This document shows, piece after piece, positions 7,958-16,542 of a stretch of 33,175 bases of DNA. Made by a program: the position numbers and the translations under genes. The DNA comes from Candidatus Omnitrophota bacterium (GTDB taxonomy: Bacteria; Omnitrophota; Gorgyraeia; B26-G9), in assembly GCA_018813905.1 (NCBI GenBank), contig JAHJAO010000098.1, forward strand, positions 1 through 33,175, given 5' to 3'. How positions within the stretch are numbered: the first letter of the stretch is position 1; each line of letters begins with the position of its first letter. The notes below the pieces were generated by a model, which did no database searches, was not told the origin of the DNA, and saw only the letters and a list, made by a program, of their open reading frames with translations.

Positions 7958-10136
7958 AGTTGTTGCTGCCGCGGTGATGCGGGGAACGCAGTCTGTTTTT
8001 AAACAAGCGGAAAGTATACTGAATAAGGCAATCGAAGAGAAAAGCGAAAGCACAAAGGTTGGTTTTCCGGAAACCGCGTTTTATTTCCCGATGGCTAATG
8101 CGCTTCTGGCGGAAGAAGTAAAAACTTTGGGTGATGCCAAGAAGATTTTGGAGCACGCACGGACATTACTGCCGCGTGAGTTACCGCAAGACAAAGTGTG
8201 GCTGCCGTATTTAGGAGATGTCTTAGATAGCGGTATTGCTACACTTTTGTGTGAGGAAATTATCATGGCGTTACGCTATTTATCCGGCGAAGAACCGCAG
8301 GCGGATTGTAACGGCTTTTTTTCGGATACGGTGTTGCGTTCATTGGGATTACAGCTTGTCGACGGCAGAATGCCGGGTTTTGCCGCAATATTAGGTGCGG
8401 CGCCGGATAATAAAACGGCAGTAGAAATCGTGCGCCAGCTGCAGGAACGCAGTATATTGATTTTTGCCGGCTCAAGTTCCAATGGCCGGTCCATTATCGA
8501 TCAGTTAAAAGAAGAAAACGTGGCTATGGGCTGGGATAATTATATTGTTCCTTATGGCCGGGACACGCTTTCGGCGATTTATCCGTTAAACTGGGCGATA
8601 CGTTCGACTTTGACGTTTGGGGGACTCAAAGCCGGGCAAGCGCAGAAATGTCTGCTCTATTGTAAAGAAAGGGTATTTGCTTTTGGCTTGGCCCTGGGGC
8701 CGCTTGATGATATCAAGTACGCAACCGGCGCCGGAGCGATTGCCATGGGCTTCCCGGTGATTGCGGATACGGATATCCCGGAGATCCGACCGACCGGAGT
8801 TGCGGGTTATGAGGCCCTGGTGAAAGAAAAAGACCATTCTAAAATTGTGCCGGTAGGAATTGAGATTCGGGGGATAAAGATAAAAGTATCAAAAATTCCG
8901 ATACCCGTGCTTTACGGCGCGGCGTTTGAGGGCGAACGCGTGCGCCGGGAACAGGTTTATGTCGAGTTCGGCAGTAAATTCTCTGCTTCTTTTGAGTTTT
9001 TGAGAATGAAAGACTCGGATAAAATAGAGGATGATAAGGTGGAACTTATCGGGCCGGATATCGAAGCGGTCGAAAAACAATCTAAGCGTATTATGCCGTT
9101 GGGGATAGTCGTGGAAGTGGCCGGCCGGAAGATGCAGAAGGATTTCGAGCCGATTCTAGAACGACAGATACACCGCTATATAAACGGCGCTATGGGGGTA
9201 ATGCATATCGGTCAGCGCGATATGAACTGGATTAGAATTAGTAAAGAGACTGCGGCAAAAGGGTTCAAGTTAAAGCATTTGGCCGTTATAATCCGGGCTA
9301 AAATTCTTGAAGAATACGGCGCGATTGTGGACAAAGTGCAAACCAAAATTTATACAAAAGAGGAAGATGTCGAGAAATTCAGCAAAGTCGCCAATGACTC
9401 TTATAACGAACGGGATGAACGTTTGGGCGGGATGACGGACGAAAGCGTGGAGGTGTTTTATTCCTGCGCCCTGTGTCAGAGTTTTGCTCCCAATCATGTC
9501 TGTATTGTTACTCCGGAAAGGCTGGGTTTGTGCGGCGGGTATTCCTGGCTGGATACCAAGGCATCGTTTGAAATTTTACCTTCCGGGCCTAATCAACCGA
9601 TTGAAAAAGGGCAATGTTTAGACGAAAAGAGCGGGATATATAAGAATGTTAATGAGTTTATTTATCAAAAGTCCAATAAAAGCGTGGAAAGCGTTAGCAT
9701 GTATTCATTCATAAATTCTCCGCAGACCTCCTGCGGTTGTTTTGAATGTATAGTAGCGATTATGCCGGAGGCAAACGGCGTTATCGTGGTCAACCGCGAT
9801 TATACGGGAATGACGCCCATTGGCATGACGTTTACGACCCTGGCCGGTTCGGTCGGCGGCGGCGTGCAGACCCCCGGGTTCTTAGGCGTGGGTAAACTCT
9901 ATTTGATAAGCAAAAAATTTATCTCGGCCGAAGGCGGCCTGAGGCGCGTGGTCTGGATGCCGAAGGAATTAAAAGAGGCCTTGGGAGAGAAGTTAAAGAA
10001 ACGCTGCGAGGCAGAAATAGATGCCGGCTTTTACGAAAAGATTGCCGATGAAACCCAGGCGACCACGTCAGAACAGTTACTTGAAGTTTTAAATAAGGCG
10101 AGCCATCCGGCGTTAACGTTGCCGCCGTTGATGTGA
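7950..10136 (+). CDS. acsB: Acetyl-CoA synthase (ACS, CO dehydrogenase/ACS alpha subunit)
   Basis: ACS condenses the corrinoid-borne methyl group, CO and CoA to acetyl-CoA at the Ni-Ni-[4Fe-4S] A-cluster. The 728-aa protein is full length and includes the bacterial N-terminal domain that docks CODH. A-cluster ligands are at C506, C509, C518, C528, C595 and C597, the same numbers as in the Moorella thermoacetica enzyme, within SCALC, LGLCGG and SCGCFEC. The start is fixed by an ideal aaggagg 9 nt upstream. The gene is flanked by the CODH/CooF/flavoprotein trio and by the corrinoid protein genes. I see no loss of key residues, so I expect it to be functional. Confidence 0.97.
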   Translation: MSKVVAAAVMRGTQSVFKQAESILNKAIEEKSESTKVGFPETAFYFPMANALLAEEVKTLGDAKKILEHARTLLPRELPQDKVWLPYLGDVLDSGIATLLCEEIIMALRYLSGEEPQADCNGFFSDTVLRSLGLQLVDGRMPGFAAILGAAPDNKTAVEIVRQLQERSILIFAGSSSNGRSIIDQLKEENVAMGWDNYIVPYGRDTLSAIYPLNWAIRSTLTFGGLKAGQAQKCLLYCKERVFAFGLALGPLDDIKYATGAGAIAMGFPVIADTDIPEIRPTGVAGYEALVKEKDHSKIVPVGIEIRGIKIKVSKIPIPVLYGAAFEGERVRREQVYVEFGSKFSASFEFLRMKDSDKIEDDKVELIGPDIEAVEKQSKRIMPLGIVVEVAGRKMQKDFEPILERQIHRYINGAMGVMHIGQRDMNWIRISKETAAKGFKLKHLAVIIRAKILEEYGAIVDKVQTKIYTKEEDVEKFSKVANDSYNERDERLGGMTDESVEVFYSCALCQSFAPNHVCIVTPERLGLCGGYSWLDTKASFEILPSGPNQPIEKGQCLDEKSGIYKNVNEFIYQKSNKSVESVSMYSFINSPQTSCGCFECIVAIMPEANGVIVVNRDYTGMTPIGMTFTTLAGSVGGGVQTPGFLGVGKLYLISKKFISAEGGLRRVVWMPKELKEALGEKLKKRCEAEIDAGFYEKIADETQATTSEQLLEVLNKASHPALTLPPLM

Positions 10137-10212
10137 TTGTTCTAACATATAAAAGCTAACGCGGGCAGAAATTAAATCTTCTCGGATAATATGTAATTAT
10201 AGGAGGAAAGTT

Positions 10213-11586
10213 ATGGCGTTGACGGCACTGGAGATTTACAAATATCTTCCAAAAACCAACTGTACCGAATGTGGCAGTCCCACATGTCTTGCCTTTGCCA
10301 TGCAGATCGCCGCGAAAAAAGTGGAATTGGCCAAATGCCCCCATATCAGCCAAGAAGCAAAACAGGCGTTGGAACAATCGTCTGCTCCGCCGATAAGACT
10401 CGTAACTTTAGGCGGCCAGGATAACAAGGTAGAGTTAGGCAATGAATCGGTAATGTTTCGACATGAAAAGACGTTTTATCATCAGAGTGCGCTCGCGGTT
10501 TATATTGATGATAACCTGCCGGAGGAAGAATTCGAGCAAAACTTGAATAAAATTAAGAGATTTTCTTTCGAACGCGTCGGGCAAAATCTCAAAGTAGAAC
10601 TTGTCTTTTTGAATTGCCGTTCCCAGGATAAGGTAAAATATTGCAAAAGAGTAGAACAGGTGTTAAAAGAAGGTCTCCTTTTGATTTTAGGTTGTGAAAA
10701 ACCGGATATCTTGGATGCGGCCTTGCAAATATCTAAAGCAAACCGGCCCCTTATTTATAAAGCCGATAAGAACAATCTTGATGCGTTTTGTGAGGTGGCC
10801 AAAAAGAATAATGTGCCTTTGGCTGTTGAGGCGGAAAACCTGGAAGAGCTGTCGGGCTTGACGAAAAAGGCGAACCAAAATGGGGTTATGGATTTGGTAG
10901 TACAGATAAAGGCAAAAGATTTGGTGAGCAATCTTTGTAATTTAACTCAAATCCGGCGGCTGGCTTTAAAACGCAATGACCGCAGTTTTGGCTATCCCAG
11001 CATTGTCTTTGCCGAAGGCGAAGATTTAATCGCAACCGCAATGCCGGCCGCGGCCTATATCTGCAAATACGGTTCCATCGTCGTATTGAAAAATGCCGAA
11101 GACTGGCAAATCCTGCCGCTTTTGACGTTGCGGCAGAATATCTATACCGATCCCCAGAAACCCATACAGGTAGAATCAAAAATATATGAAGTTGGCGCGG
11201 TAGACGAGAACTCACCGCTGTTGATAACCACTAATTTCTCATTGACTTATTTTACGGTAGAGGCTGACGTGGAAGCAAGCCGGGTCCCTAGCCGGATTTT
11301 GGTTGTGGATACCGAAGGCACTTCCGTTTTAACCGCCTGGGCCGCAGAAAAGTTGACCGTTGAAAAAATTGTAGAGGCTTTGAAAAAAAATGAGATTGAA
11401 AACAAGTTAAAACATAAAACTTTAATTATACCCGGCTATGTTTCGGTTATGAGCGGTAAGCTGGAAGATGAATCCGGCTGGAAAGTGGTGGTTGGCCCCC
11501 GGGAATCTTCGGGGATTCCGGCTTTTTTGAAAGGTTTAGGCAAAGCGCAAGATGCAAGTTGTGAAAATAATTCTCTATCCCGATAA
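10213..11586 (+). CDS. acsC: Corrinoid iron-sulfur protein large subunit (CFeSP gamma)
   Basis: AcsC holds cobalamin and an Fe-S cluster and ferries the methyl group from AcsE to AcsB. The N-terminal Fes domain has C17, C20, C25 and C42, matching the Moorella numbering, within the motif TNCTECGSPTC. A TIM-barrel domain follows, and the C-terminal cobalamin-binding domain ends with PGYVSVMSGKLEDESGW and VVGPRESSGIPAFL. Length (457 aa) is normal. aggagg (10201-10206) lies 6 nt before the ATG, after a 76-nt gap in which I found no convincing promoter. Its 3' end overlaps the reductive activator gene by 35 nt, in a different frame. Confidence 0.95.
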   Translation: MALTALEIYKYLPKTNCTECGSPTCLAFAMQIAAKKVELAKCPHISQEAKQALEQSSAPPIRLVTLGGQDNKVELGNESVMFRHEKTFYHQSALAVYIDDNLPEEEFEQNLNKIKRFSFERVGQNLKVELVFLNCRSQDKVKYCKRVEQVLKEGLLLILGCEKPDILDAALQISKANRPLIYKADKNNLDAFCEVAKKNNVPLAVEAENLEELSGLTKKANQNGVMDLVVQIKAKDLVSNLCNLTQIRRLALKRNDRSFGYPSIVFAEGEDLIATAMPAAAYICKYGSIVVLKNAEDWQILPLLTLRQNIYTDPQKPIQVESKIYEVGAVDENSPLLITTNFSLTYFTVEADVEASRVPSRILVVDTEGTSVLTAWAAEKLTVEKIVEALKKNEIENKLKHKTLIIPGYVSVMSGKLEDESGWKVVVGPRESSGIPAFLKGLGKAQDASCENNSLSR

Positions 11587-13504
11587 GAAAATCATAGAAG
11601 CTGATACCGGCAGCGACCTGCTGGATGTTATCCAGAAGGCCGGAGTGGATATGAATTCCGATTGTGCGGGTGAGGGCGTTTGCGGTAAATGCAAAGTATT
11701 GGTAAAATCCGGACAAGTGCAAACACCGCCTACGGCTTTGCTTAGCCGGGAAGAAGTACGGCAAGGTTATGTCCTGGCCTGCAAGACAAAAATTTTAACT
11801 GATTTAGAAGTTGAAATCCCTCCTCATGCGCGGTTAGATGAAATAATTCCGCTGACGGCAACGGAACGTGAAACTCAACTTGTAGGGTTTTACTCTAAAG
11901 CGGAAGAGGTTGCCACGCCCGATATCATCGCCGAAAGCAGAATTTTTGAGCATAGCCCGCTAGCGACAAAACTATTTTTGAAATTGCCGCCCCCGACCTT
12001 AAAGGACAATGTAAGCGATCTGCAGAGGATATTCCGGGAAATAAGACGCAAATCTTCAGTTTCGATTATGCAGACGGGGCTGGCCAATCTTAAAAAACTC
12101 GGTAAGCTCTTGCGGGACGCGAATTGGGAAGCTACGGTCCTGTTAGGAAAAAGAAACGAAACGACCGAGATTGTCCTGATCGAAGCGGGAGATACTTCCG
12201 GCGAGAACTACGGTATAGCCGTAGATGTGGGCACAACCACGGTGGTTGCGGAACTTGTAGATTTAGACAGCGAGAAAGTTTTAGGGGCACAAACTACTTA
12301 CAATAAACAGGCCAATTTCGGGGCAGATGTTATTACCCGGATTATCTATGCCAGCGAAGCTGCGGGGCTAGAAAAATTACATAATGTCGTGGCCGAAAAC
12401 ATAAATGAACTGATATCATCGCTTGTCCGTGCCCATCAGATAAAACTGGGAAAATTAACTTCGGTTATGTGCGCCGGGAACATGACCATGACCCACTTGC
12501 TTTTAGGCATTGACCCCACGTATTTAAGGCGCGAACCGTATGTGCCTACGGCTAATTTTGTGCCCGTAATCCGGGCGATTGAGGCGGATATAAAAATTAA
12601 TCCGCGGGGACTGCTTTTGTGTTTGCCGGGCGTATCCAGCTATGTGGGCGGCGATATCACCGCAGGAGTGGTGGCCAGCGGTATTTGCGAGCAAAAAGAT
12701 ATTTCTCTTTTTATTGATGTGGGGACCAATGGCGAAATAGTGTTAGGTAATCGTGATTGGTTGGTTTCGTGCGCTTCCAGCGCCGGTCCCGCGTTTGAGG
12801 GCAGTGGCGTAAAATGCGGGATGAGAGCGGTTAAGGGAGCAATACAAAAGATGCGTTATGAGTCAAAAACGCAAGATTTTAAATATGAAACGGTAACGAA
12901 AGATGCGACTTTGCCGCGGGGGATATGCGGTTCCGGATTAATCGATGTTTTAGCTTCTCTTCTGCGAGCGGGGATTATTGATAAAGCAGGAAAATTTAAG
13001 GTGATAAACGATAACCGTCTGCGCGATACGGATATCGGAAAGGAATTTGTTTTAATTGCCCAAGATAAGACCGATACCGGCCGGGACATAGTTATAACCG
13101 AGGCGGATATCGAGAATTTAATCCGTTCCAAAGCGGCCATCTATGCGGCGGCCGCAGTTCTGGTTCGTAATATGGGGCTGGATTTTAAAAAGATAAAAAA
13201 TATTTATATTGCCGGCGGGTTCGGAAATTATCTGGATATCGAAAATGCCGTTTTTATCGGTCTTTTACCGGACTTGCCGCGGGATAAGTTCAAATTTATC
13301 GGCAACAGCAGCTTGGCCGGGGCGAGGCTCGCGCTTTTGCATTACGAGGCATTGAAAAAAATTAATGACGTTGCACGGATGATGACGTATTTTGAACTGA
13401 GCGCGGACAACTCGTTTATGGATGAATATACCAAAGCGTTATTTTTGCCGCATACGGATTTGGAAAAGTTCCCGACGATTATGCAAAAAATGTTGAATAA
13501 TTAG
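11552..13504 (+). CDS. acsV: Reductive activator of the corrinoid iron-sulfur protein (RACo/AcsV)
   Basis: RACo uses ATP hydrolysis to re-reduce accidentally oxidised Co(II) in CFeSP. The 650-aa protein starts with a 2Fe-2S ferredoxin domain (C38, C44, C47, C77; motif CAGEGVCGKC), followed by a linker and then an ASKHA-type ATPase domain with the phosphate-binding motif DVGTTTVV at 225-232 and a second IDVGTNGEI further on. The gene lies between acsC and acsD, as expected for a dedicated activator. The start lies 35 nt inside acsC; a GTG at 11561 is a possible alternative that would shorten the overlap without touching the ferredoxin fold. It is most probably RACo and not an activator of an unrelated methyltransferase, given its position. 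Confidence 0.9.
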   Translation: MQVVKIILYPDKKIIEADTGSDLLDVIQKAGVDMNSDCAGEGVCGKCKVLVKSGQVQTPPTALLSREEVRQGYVLACKTKILTDLEVEIPPHARLDEIIPLTATERETQLVGFYSKAEEVATPDIIAESRIFEHSPLATKLFLKLPPPTLKDNVSDLQRIFREIRRKSSVSIMQTGLANLKKLGKLLRDANWEATVLLGKRNETTEIVLIEAGDTSGENYGIAVDVGTTTVVAELVDLDSEKVLGAQTTYNKQANFGADVITRIIYASEAAGLEKLHNVVAENINELISSLVRAHQIKLGKLTSVMCAGNMTMTHLLLGIDPTYLRREPYVPTANFVPVIRAIEADIKINPRGLLLCLPGVSSYVGGDITAGVVASGICEQKDISLFIDVGTNGEIVLGNRDWLVSCASSAGPAFEGSGVKCGMRAVKGAIQKMRYESKTQDFKYETVTKDATLPRGICGSGLIDVLASLLRAGIIDKAGKFKVINDNRLRDTDIGKEFVLIAQDKTDTGRDIVITEADIENLIRSKAAIYAAAAVLVRNMGLDFKKIKNIYIAGGFGNYLDIENAVFIGLLPDLPRDKFKFIGNSSLAGARLALLHYEALKKINDVARMMTYFELSADNSFMDEYTKALFLPHTDLEKFPTIMQKMLNN

Positions 13505-13520
13505 ATAAAGGAGTAATGCT

Positions 13521-14492
13521 GTGGAGTTAGTAAAGGAAAAATGGGTAAGCAAAGTTAATATCTTGAGCATTGGTGCGACTGGTGAAGAAGGCGGAACGCG
13601 CAAGACTAAAGTGCAGGTCGGAGGCGAAGATACGTTGCCTTTTCTGCATTTTGAAGGCAAGATGCCTCACCGGCCGGTTATCGCGTGTGAGGTGTTGGAT
13701 ATGGTGCCGGAAAATTGGCCGCAGGCGGTGGCTAAGCCCTACAGCGATGTCTATCGTGACCCGGCAAAATGGGCTAAAAAATGCGAGACTCAGGGCGCAG
13801 ACCTGATCTGTCTTACATTTACCGGAGCCCATCCTGATAATAACAATAGTTCGGCCGCGGATTGCGCAAAGGTGGTTAGAAACATTTTGGCGGCGACAAC
13901 TGTGCCTTTAATTGTTATCGGATGCGGTAATGATGATAAGGATAACGAGATTATTCCGGCCATAAGTGAAGCGGCAAAAGGGGAAAATGTTTTACTGGGC
14001 AAAGCGACGCAGGATAATTATAAGACGATCGTCGCTTGTGCTTCTGCCGACGGGCATGCGGTGATTGCGGAATCGCCTATTGATATTAATATCGCCAAAC
14101 AAGTCAACGTCCTGATTTCCGACCTTTCGTTTGCGCTTGACCGGATCGTAATCGATCCGACAACCGGTGGATTAGGGTACGGCTTGGAATATTGTTATTC
14201 TATAATGGAGCGCGCACGGATTGGGGCTTTGGGAGCAGATAAGATGCTGGCGATGCCGTTTATCGTTTTCCCGGGTCAAGAAGCCTGGCGGTCTAAAGAG
14301 GCAAGGATTACCAAAGAAGAAATGCCGCAGTGGGGGGATGAGGAGAAAAGGGGTATTGTTTGGGAGTTGACGACGGCCCTATCTTTACTTCTGGCCGGGG
14401 CGGATATTTTAGTTATGCGCCACGCTCAAGCAATTGCTAATTTAAAAAAAGTGATAAATGCTTTGATGAATGAGGAGGGCAAAAAGTGTTAA
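13521..14492 (+). CDS. acsD: Corrinoid iron-sulfur protein small subunit (CFeSP delta)
   Basis: AcsD is the TIM-barrel partner of AcsC and helps hold the cobalamin between the subunits. The 323-aa protein has the family features VNILSIGATGEEGGTRK near the N-terminus, PVIACEVLDMVPENWP, LICLTFTGAHPD, VVIDPTTGGLGYGLEY-like text (IVIDPTTGGLGYGLEYCYS) and a C-terminal WELTTALSLLLAGADILVMRH. It begins with GTG, supported by aaaggag (13507-13513) at a 7-nt spacing; the nearby ATG at 13516 is out of frame. It overlaps acsE by 7 nt. Confidence 0.94.
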   Translation: MELVKEKWVSKVNILSIGATGEEGGTRKTKVQVGGEDTLPFLHFEGKMPHRPVIACEVLDMVPENWPQAVAKPYSDVYRDPAKWAKKCETQGADLICLTFTGAHPDNNNSSAADCAKVVRNILAATTVPLIVIGCGNDDKDNEIIPAISEAAKGENVLLGKATQDNYKTIVACASADGHAVIAESPIDINIAKQVNVLISDLSFALDRIVIDPTTGGLGYGLEYCYSIMERARIGALGADKMLAMPFIVFPGQEAWRSKEARITKEEMPQWGDEEKRGIVWELTTALSLLLAGADILVMRHAQAIANLKKVINALMNEEGKKC

Positions 14493-15262
14493 TAATCGGC
14501 GAAAGGATAAACGGCCTGTTCAACGATGTAGCGGATGCGATTAAGAAAAAAGATAAAAAGGTAATACAGGATTTAGCGCTTAAGCAATTAAAAGCCGGAG
14601 CTCAGATGTTAGACGTGAATACCGGCCCCTCAACCATGAATCCGCAGGAAACGATGGTTTGGTTGGTGGAGAGTGTTCGCGAAGTGACGGACGCTGCCTT
14701 GGTAATCGATAGCCCGAAAGTTACGGTCTTGGAAGCCGGGATTGCGGCCGCAAAAGATAAGACGGTAATTAATTCTACTACGGCTCAGCAAGATAAATTG
14801 GATAAGATTGTGCCGTTGGCCGTAAAATATAACAGTTTGCTTATCGGTTTGACCATGAATGAAAAGGGTATCCCTTCGGATATGGCCACAAAGTCGGAAT
14901 TAGCCCTCGTGATAATCGCGGCTTGCATGGAAAAAGGCTTGCCGCAGGACAATTTACTTTTGGACCCCTTGATTTTACCCGTTAATGTTACTCAGGCACA
15001 GGTGAAGGAAACGTTAGAGGCGATAAAAATGATCAAAACTTTATCAACGCCTGCGCCGCAGGTAATTCTTGGCCTTTCCAACGTTTCTCAAGGTACGAAA
15101 AACCGGAGTTTGATAAATGCCGTATATCTGGCTATGGCGATGGCCTGTGGTTTAGACGGAGCAATACTTGACCCGATGGATAAAGAGGTTATGAACATAA
15201 TGTACACCGCCGAAATATTATTGAACAAGACTATTTATTGTGATTCATACCTTAGGGCCTGA
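14486..15262 (+). CDS. acsE: Methyltetrahydrofolate:corrinoid iron-sulfur protein methyltransferase
   Basis: AcsE transfers the methyl group of methyl-THF to Co(I) of CFeSP. The 258-aa pterin-binding TIM barrel has D75 (VIDSP), N96 (INSTT), D160 (LLLDP) and N199 (GLSNVSQG), at the same numbers as the residues known to bind methyl-THF in Moorella AcsE. Initiation is at GTG 14486 with gaggaggg (14472-14479) upstream, inside acsD. It is the last recognisable pathway enzyme of the operon. A second, more divergent copy lies at 18316. Confidence 0.94.
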   Translation: MLIIGERINGLFNDVADAIKKKDKKVIQDLALKQLKAGAQMLDVNTGPSTMNPQETMVWLVESVREVTDAALVIDSPKVTVLEAGIAAAKDKTVINSTTAQQDKLDKIVPLAVKYNSLLIGLTMNEKGIPSDMATKSELALVIIAACMEKGLPQDNLLLDPLILPVNVTQAQVKETLEAIKMIKTLSTPAPQVILGLSNVSQGTKNRSLINAVYLAMAMACGLDGAILDPMDKEVMNIMYTAEILLNKTIYCDSYLRA

Positions 15263-15288
15263 ACGGGTTGATATAGTACAAATAGCTT

Positions 15289-15585
15289 ATGGCTGAGTTT
15301 ATTGAAGATACAATTTTTATTAATAATACCGCTATCCAAACCTTTCTTATAAAACTACCGCATGCCAACCTAATCTTAGCGGTTGCACCGAAGGGTATAG
15401 TAATGTGCGGATATCTGGATATAGGCGTGGCGCAAAAATTGAATGACGCAGCGGGTATAGTTAGCGGCGTAAAAACCGTAAAAGAGCTTTTGGAAAAACC
15501 AATAGTAAAACTTACCGTGCAGGCGGAAAAGTTAGGGGTAAGAATTGGCTTAAGCGGTGAAGAGGCTTTAAGGCTTATGGTCTAA
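15289..15585 (+). CDS. DUF1805 family small protein (YunC-like), operon-terminal
   Basis: A 98-aa protein of the DUF1805 family, whose function I do not know. The signature is MCGYLDIGVAQKLNDAAGIV (about 39-58) followed by SGVKTVKELL, as in B. subtilis YunC. There are two cysteine-poor alpha/beta halves, no membrane segment and no signal peptide. It starts 26 nt after acsE on the same strand, ahead of the next promoter, so it is probably the last gene of the Wood-Ljungdahl transcript. No clear Shine-Dalgarno is present. A link to the pathway is only positional. Confidence 0.75.
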   Translation: MAEFIEDTIFINNTAIQTFLIKLPHANLILAVAPKGIVMCGYLDIGVAQKLNDAAGIVSGVKTVKELLEKPIVKLTVQAEKLGVRIGLSGEEALRLMV

Positions 15586-15625
15586 TGGTCTAAAACTATC
15601 TTTTACCTTCCTCTCAACTAAGTCA

Positions 15626-15654
15626 TTGCCATAGCAAGAGATATTTGTTATACT
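15626..15654 (+). promoter_or_regulatory. Sigma70-type promoter upstream of panB
   Basis: TTGCCA (15626-15631) and TATACT (15649-15654) are separated by 17 nt, a near-consensus promoter. The predicted start near 15661 leaves a leader of only about 12 nt before the panB ATG, with no clear Shine-Dalgarno in it. This promoter separates the panB region from the acetyl-CoA operon upstream. Confidence 0.6.
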
Positions 15655-15672
15655 ATCAATACAGGGCCAGAT

Positions 15673-16515
15673 ATGGAGAGAAAGAAAATTACTATACCTG
15701 ATTTATTAAAGATGAAGCAGCAGGGCATAAAGATTACTATGCTCACTGCTTATGATTATCCCTTGGCTTCGATCATCGATGCTGCTGGCGTCGATATGAT
15801 TTTAGTCGGTGATTCCGTAGGCAATGTGGTTTTGGGGTATGAATCGACAATCCCGGTAACCATGGACGAGATGATTCATCATACAAAAGCGGTGCGCCGC
15901 GGGACAAAATTTGCTTTTTTGGTCGGGGATATGCCATTTATGTCTTTTAATGTAAGCCCAGAGGATACGATCTCTAATGCCGGCCGTTTTATAAAGGAGG
16001 CGGGGGCAGATGCCGTTAAATTAGAAGGCGGTGGTACAGACGTAATTCGGATGGTAAAGGCTGTGGTCGGAGCCGGGATTCCGGTGATGGGTCATTTGGG
16101 GTTAACACCGCAAACAGCGACCATGCTGGGAGGGCTTAAGGCGCAAGGTAAAGATGAAGGGGCGGCGAGGAAAATTTTGGAACAGGCGCTTGCGCTAGAA
16201 GCGGCCGGGTGTTTTAGTATTGTTTTCGAATGTATCCCGGCTAAATTGGCGGAATTAATCAGCAAAAAATTAAAAATAACCGCAATCGGTATTGGGGCAG
16301 GCCCTGCCTGTGACGGCCAGGTTTTGGTTACCCACGATATGCTGGGACTTTATGGGCGTTTTGTGCCTAAATTTGTAAAGCAATATGTCGACTTATCCGG
16401 ACAGATTAGTGCCGGCATCATAAAATATATCGAAGAGGTCAGGGGAGAGCAGTTCCCGGGCGTGGAACATGTTTTTAATATGGATGAAAAGAAATTGAAG
16501 GAACTGAAAAATTAA
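15673..16515 (+). CDS. panB: 3-methyl-2-oxobutanoate hydroxymethyltransferase (ketopantoate synthase)
   Basis: PanB adds a hydroxymethyl group from methylene-THF to 2-oxoisovalerate, the first committed step to pantothenate and CoA. The 280-aa protein shows the family motifs LTAYDYPLA, LVGDSVGNVVLGYEST (Mg-binding Asp at 47), FLVGDMPFMSF (D86), VKLEGG and the catalytic Glu at 186 in FECIPAKLA. Length is normal. It has its own promoter and draws on the same methylene-THF pool as the upstream operon. No panC or panD is in the window. Confidence 0.95.
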   Translation: MERKKITIPDLLKMKQQGIKITMLTAYDYPLASIIDAAGVDMILVGDSVGNVVLGYESTIPVTMDEMIHHTKAVRRGTKFAFLVGDMPFMSFNVSPEDTISNAGRFIKEAGADAVKLEGGGTDVIRMVKAVVGAGIPVMGHLGLTPQTATMLGGLKAQGKDEGAARKILEQALALEAAGCFSIVFECIPAKLAELISKKLKITAIGIGAGPACDGQVLVTHDMLGLYGRFVPKFVKQYVDLSGQISAGIIKYIEEVRGEQFPGVEHVFNMDEKKLKELKN

Positions 16516-16542
16516 TATTGGTTAAAAAAGAAGGAGGTGGCT

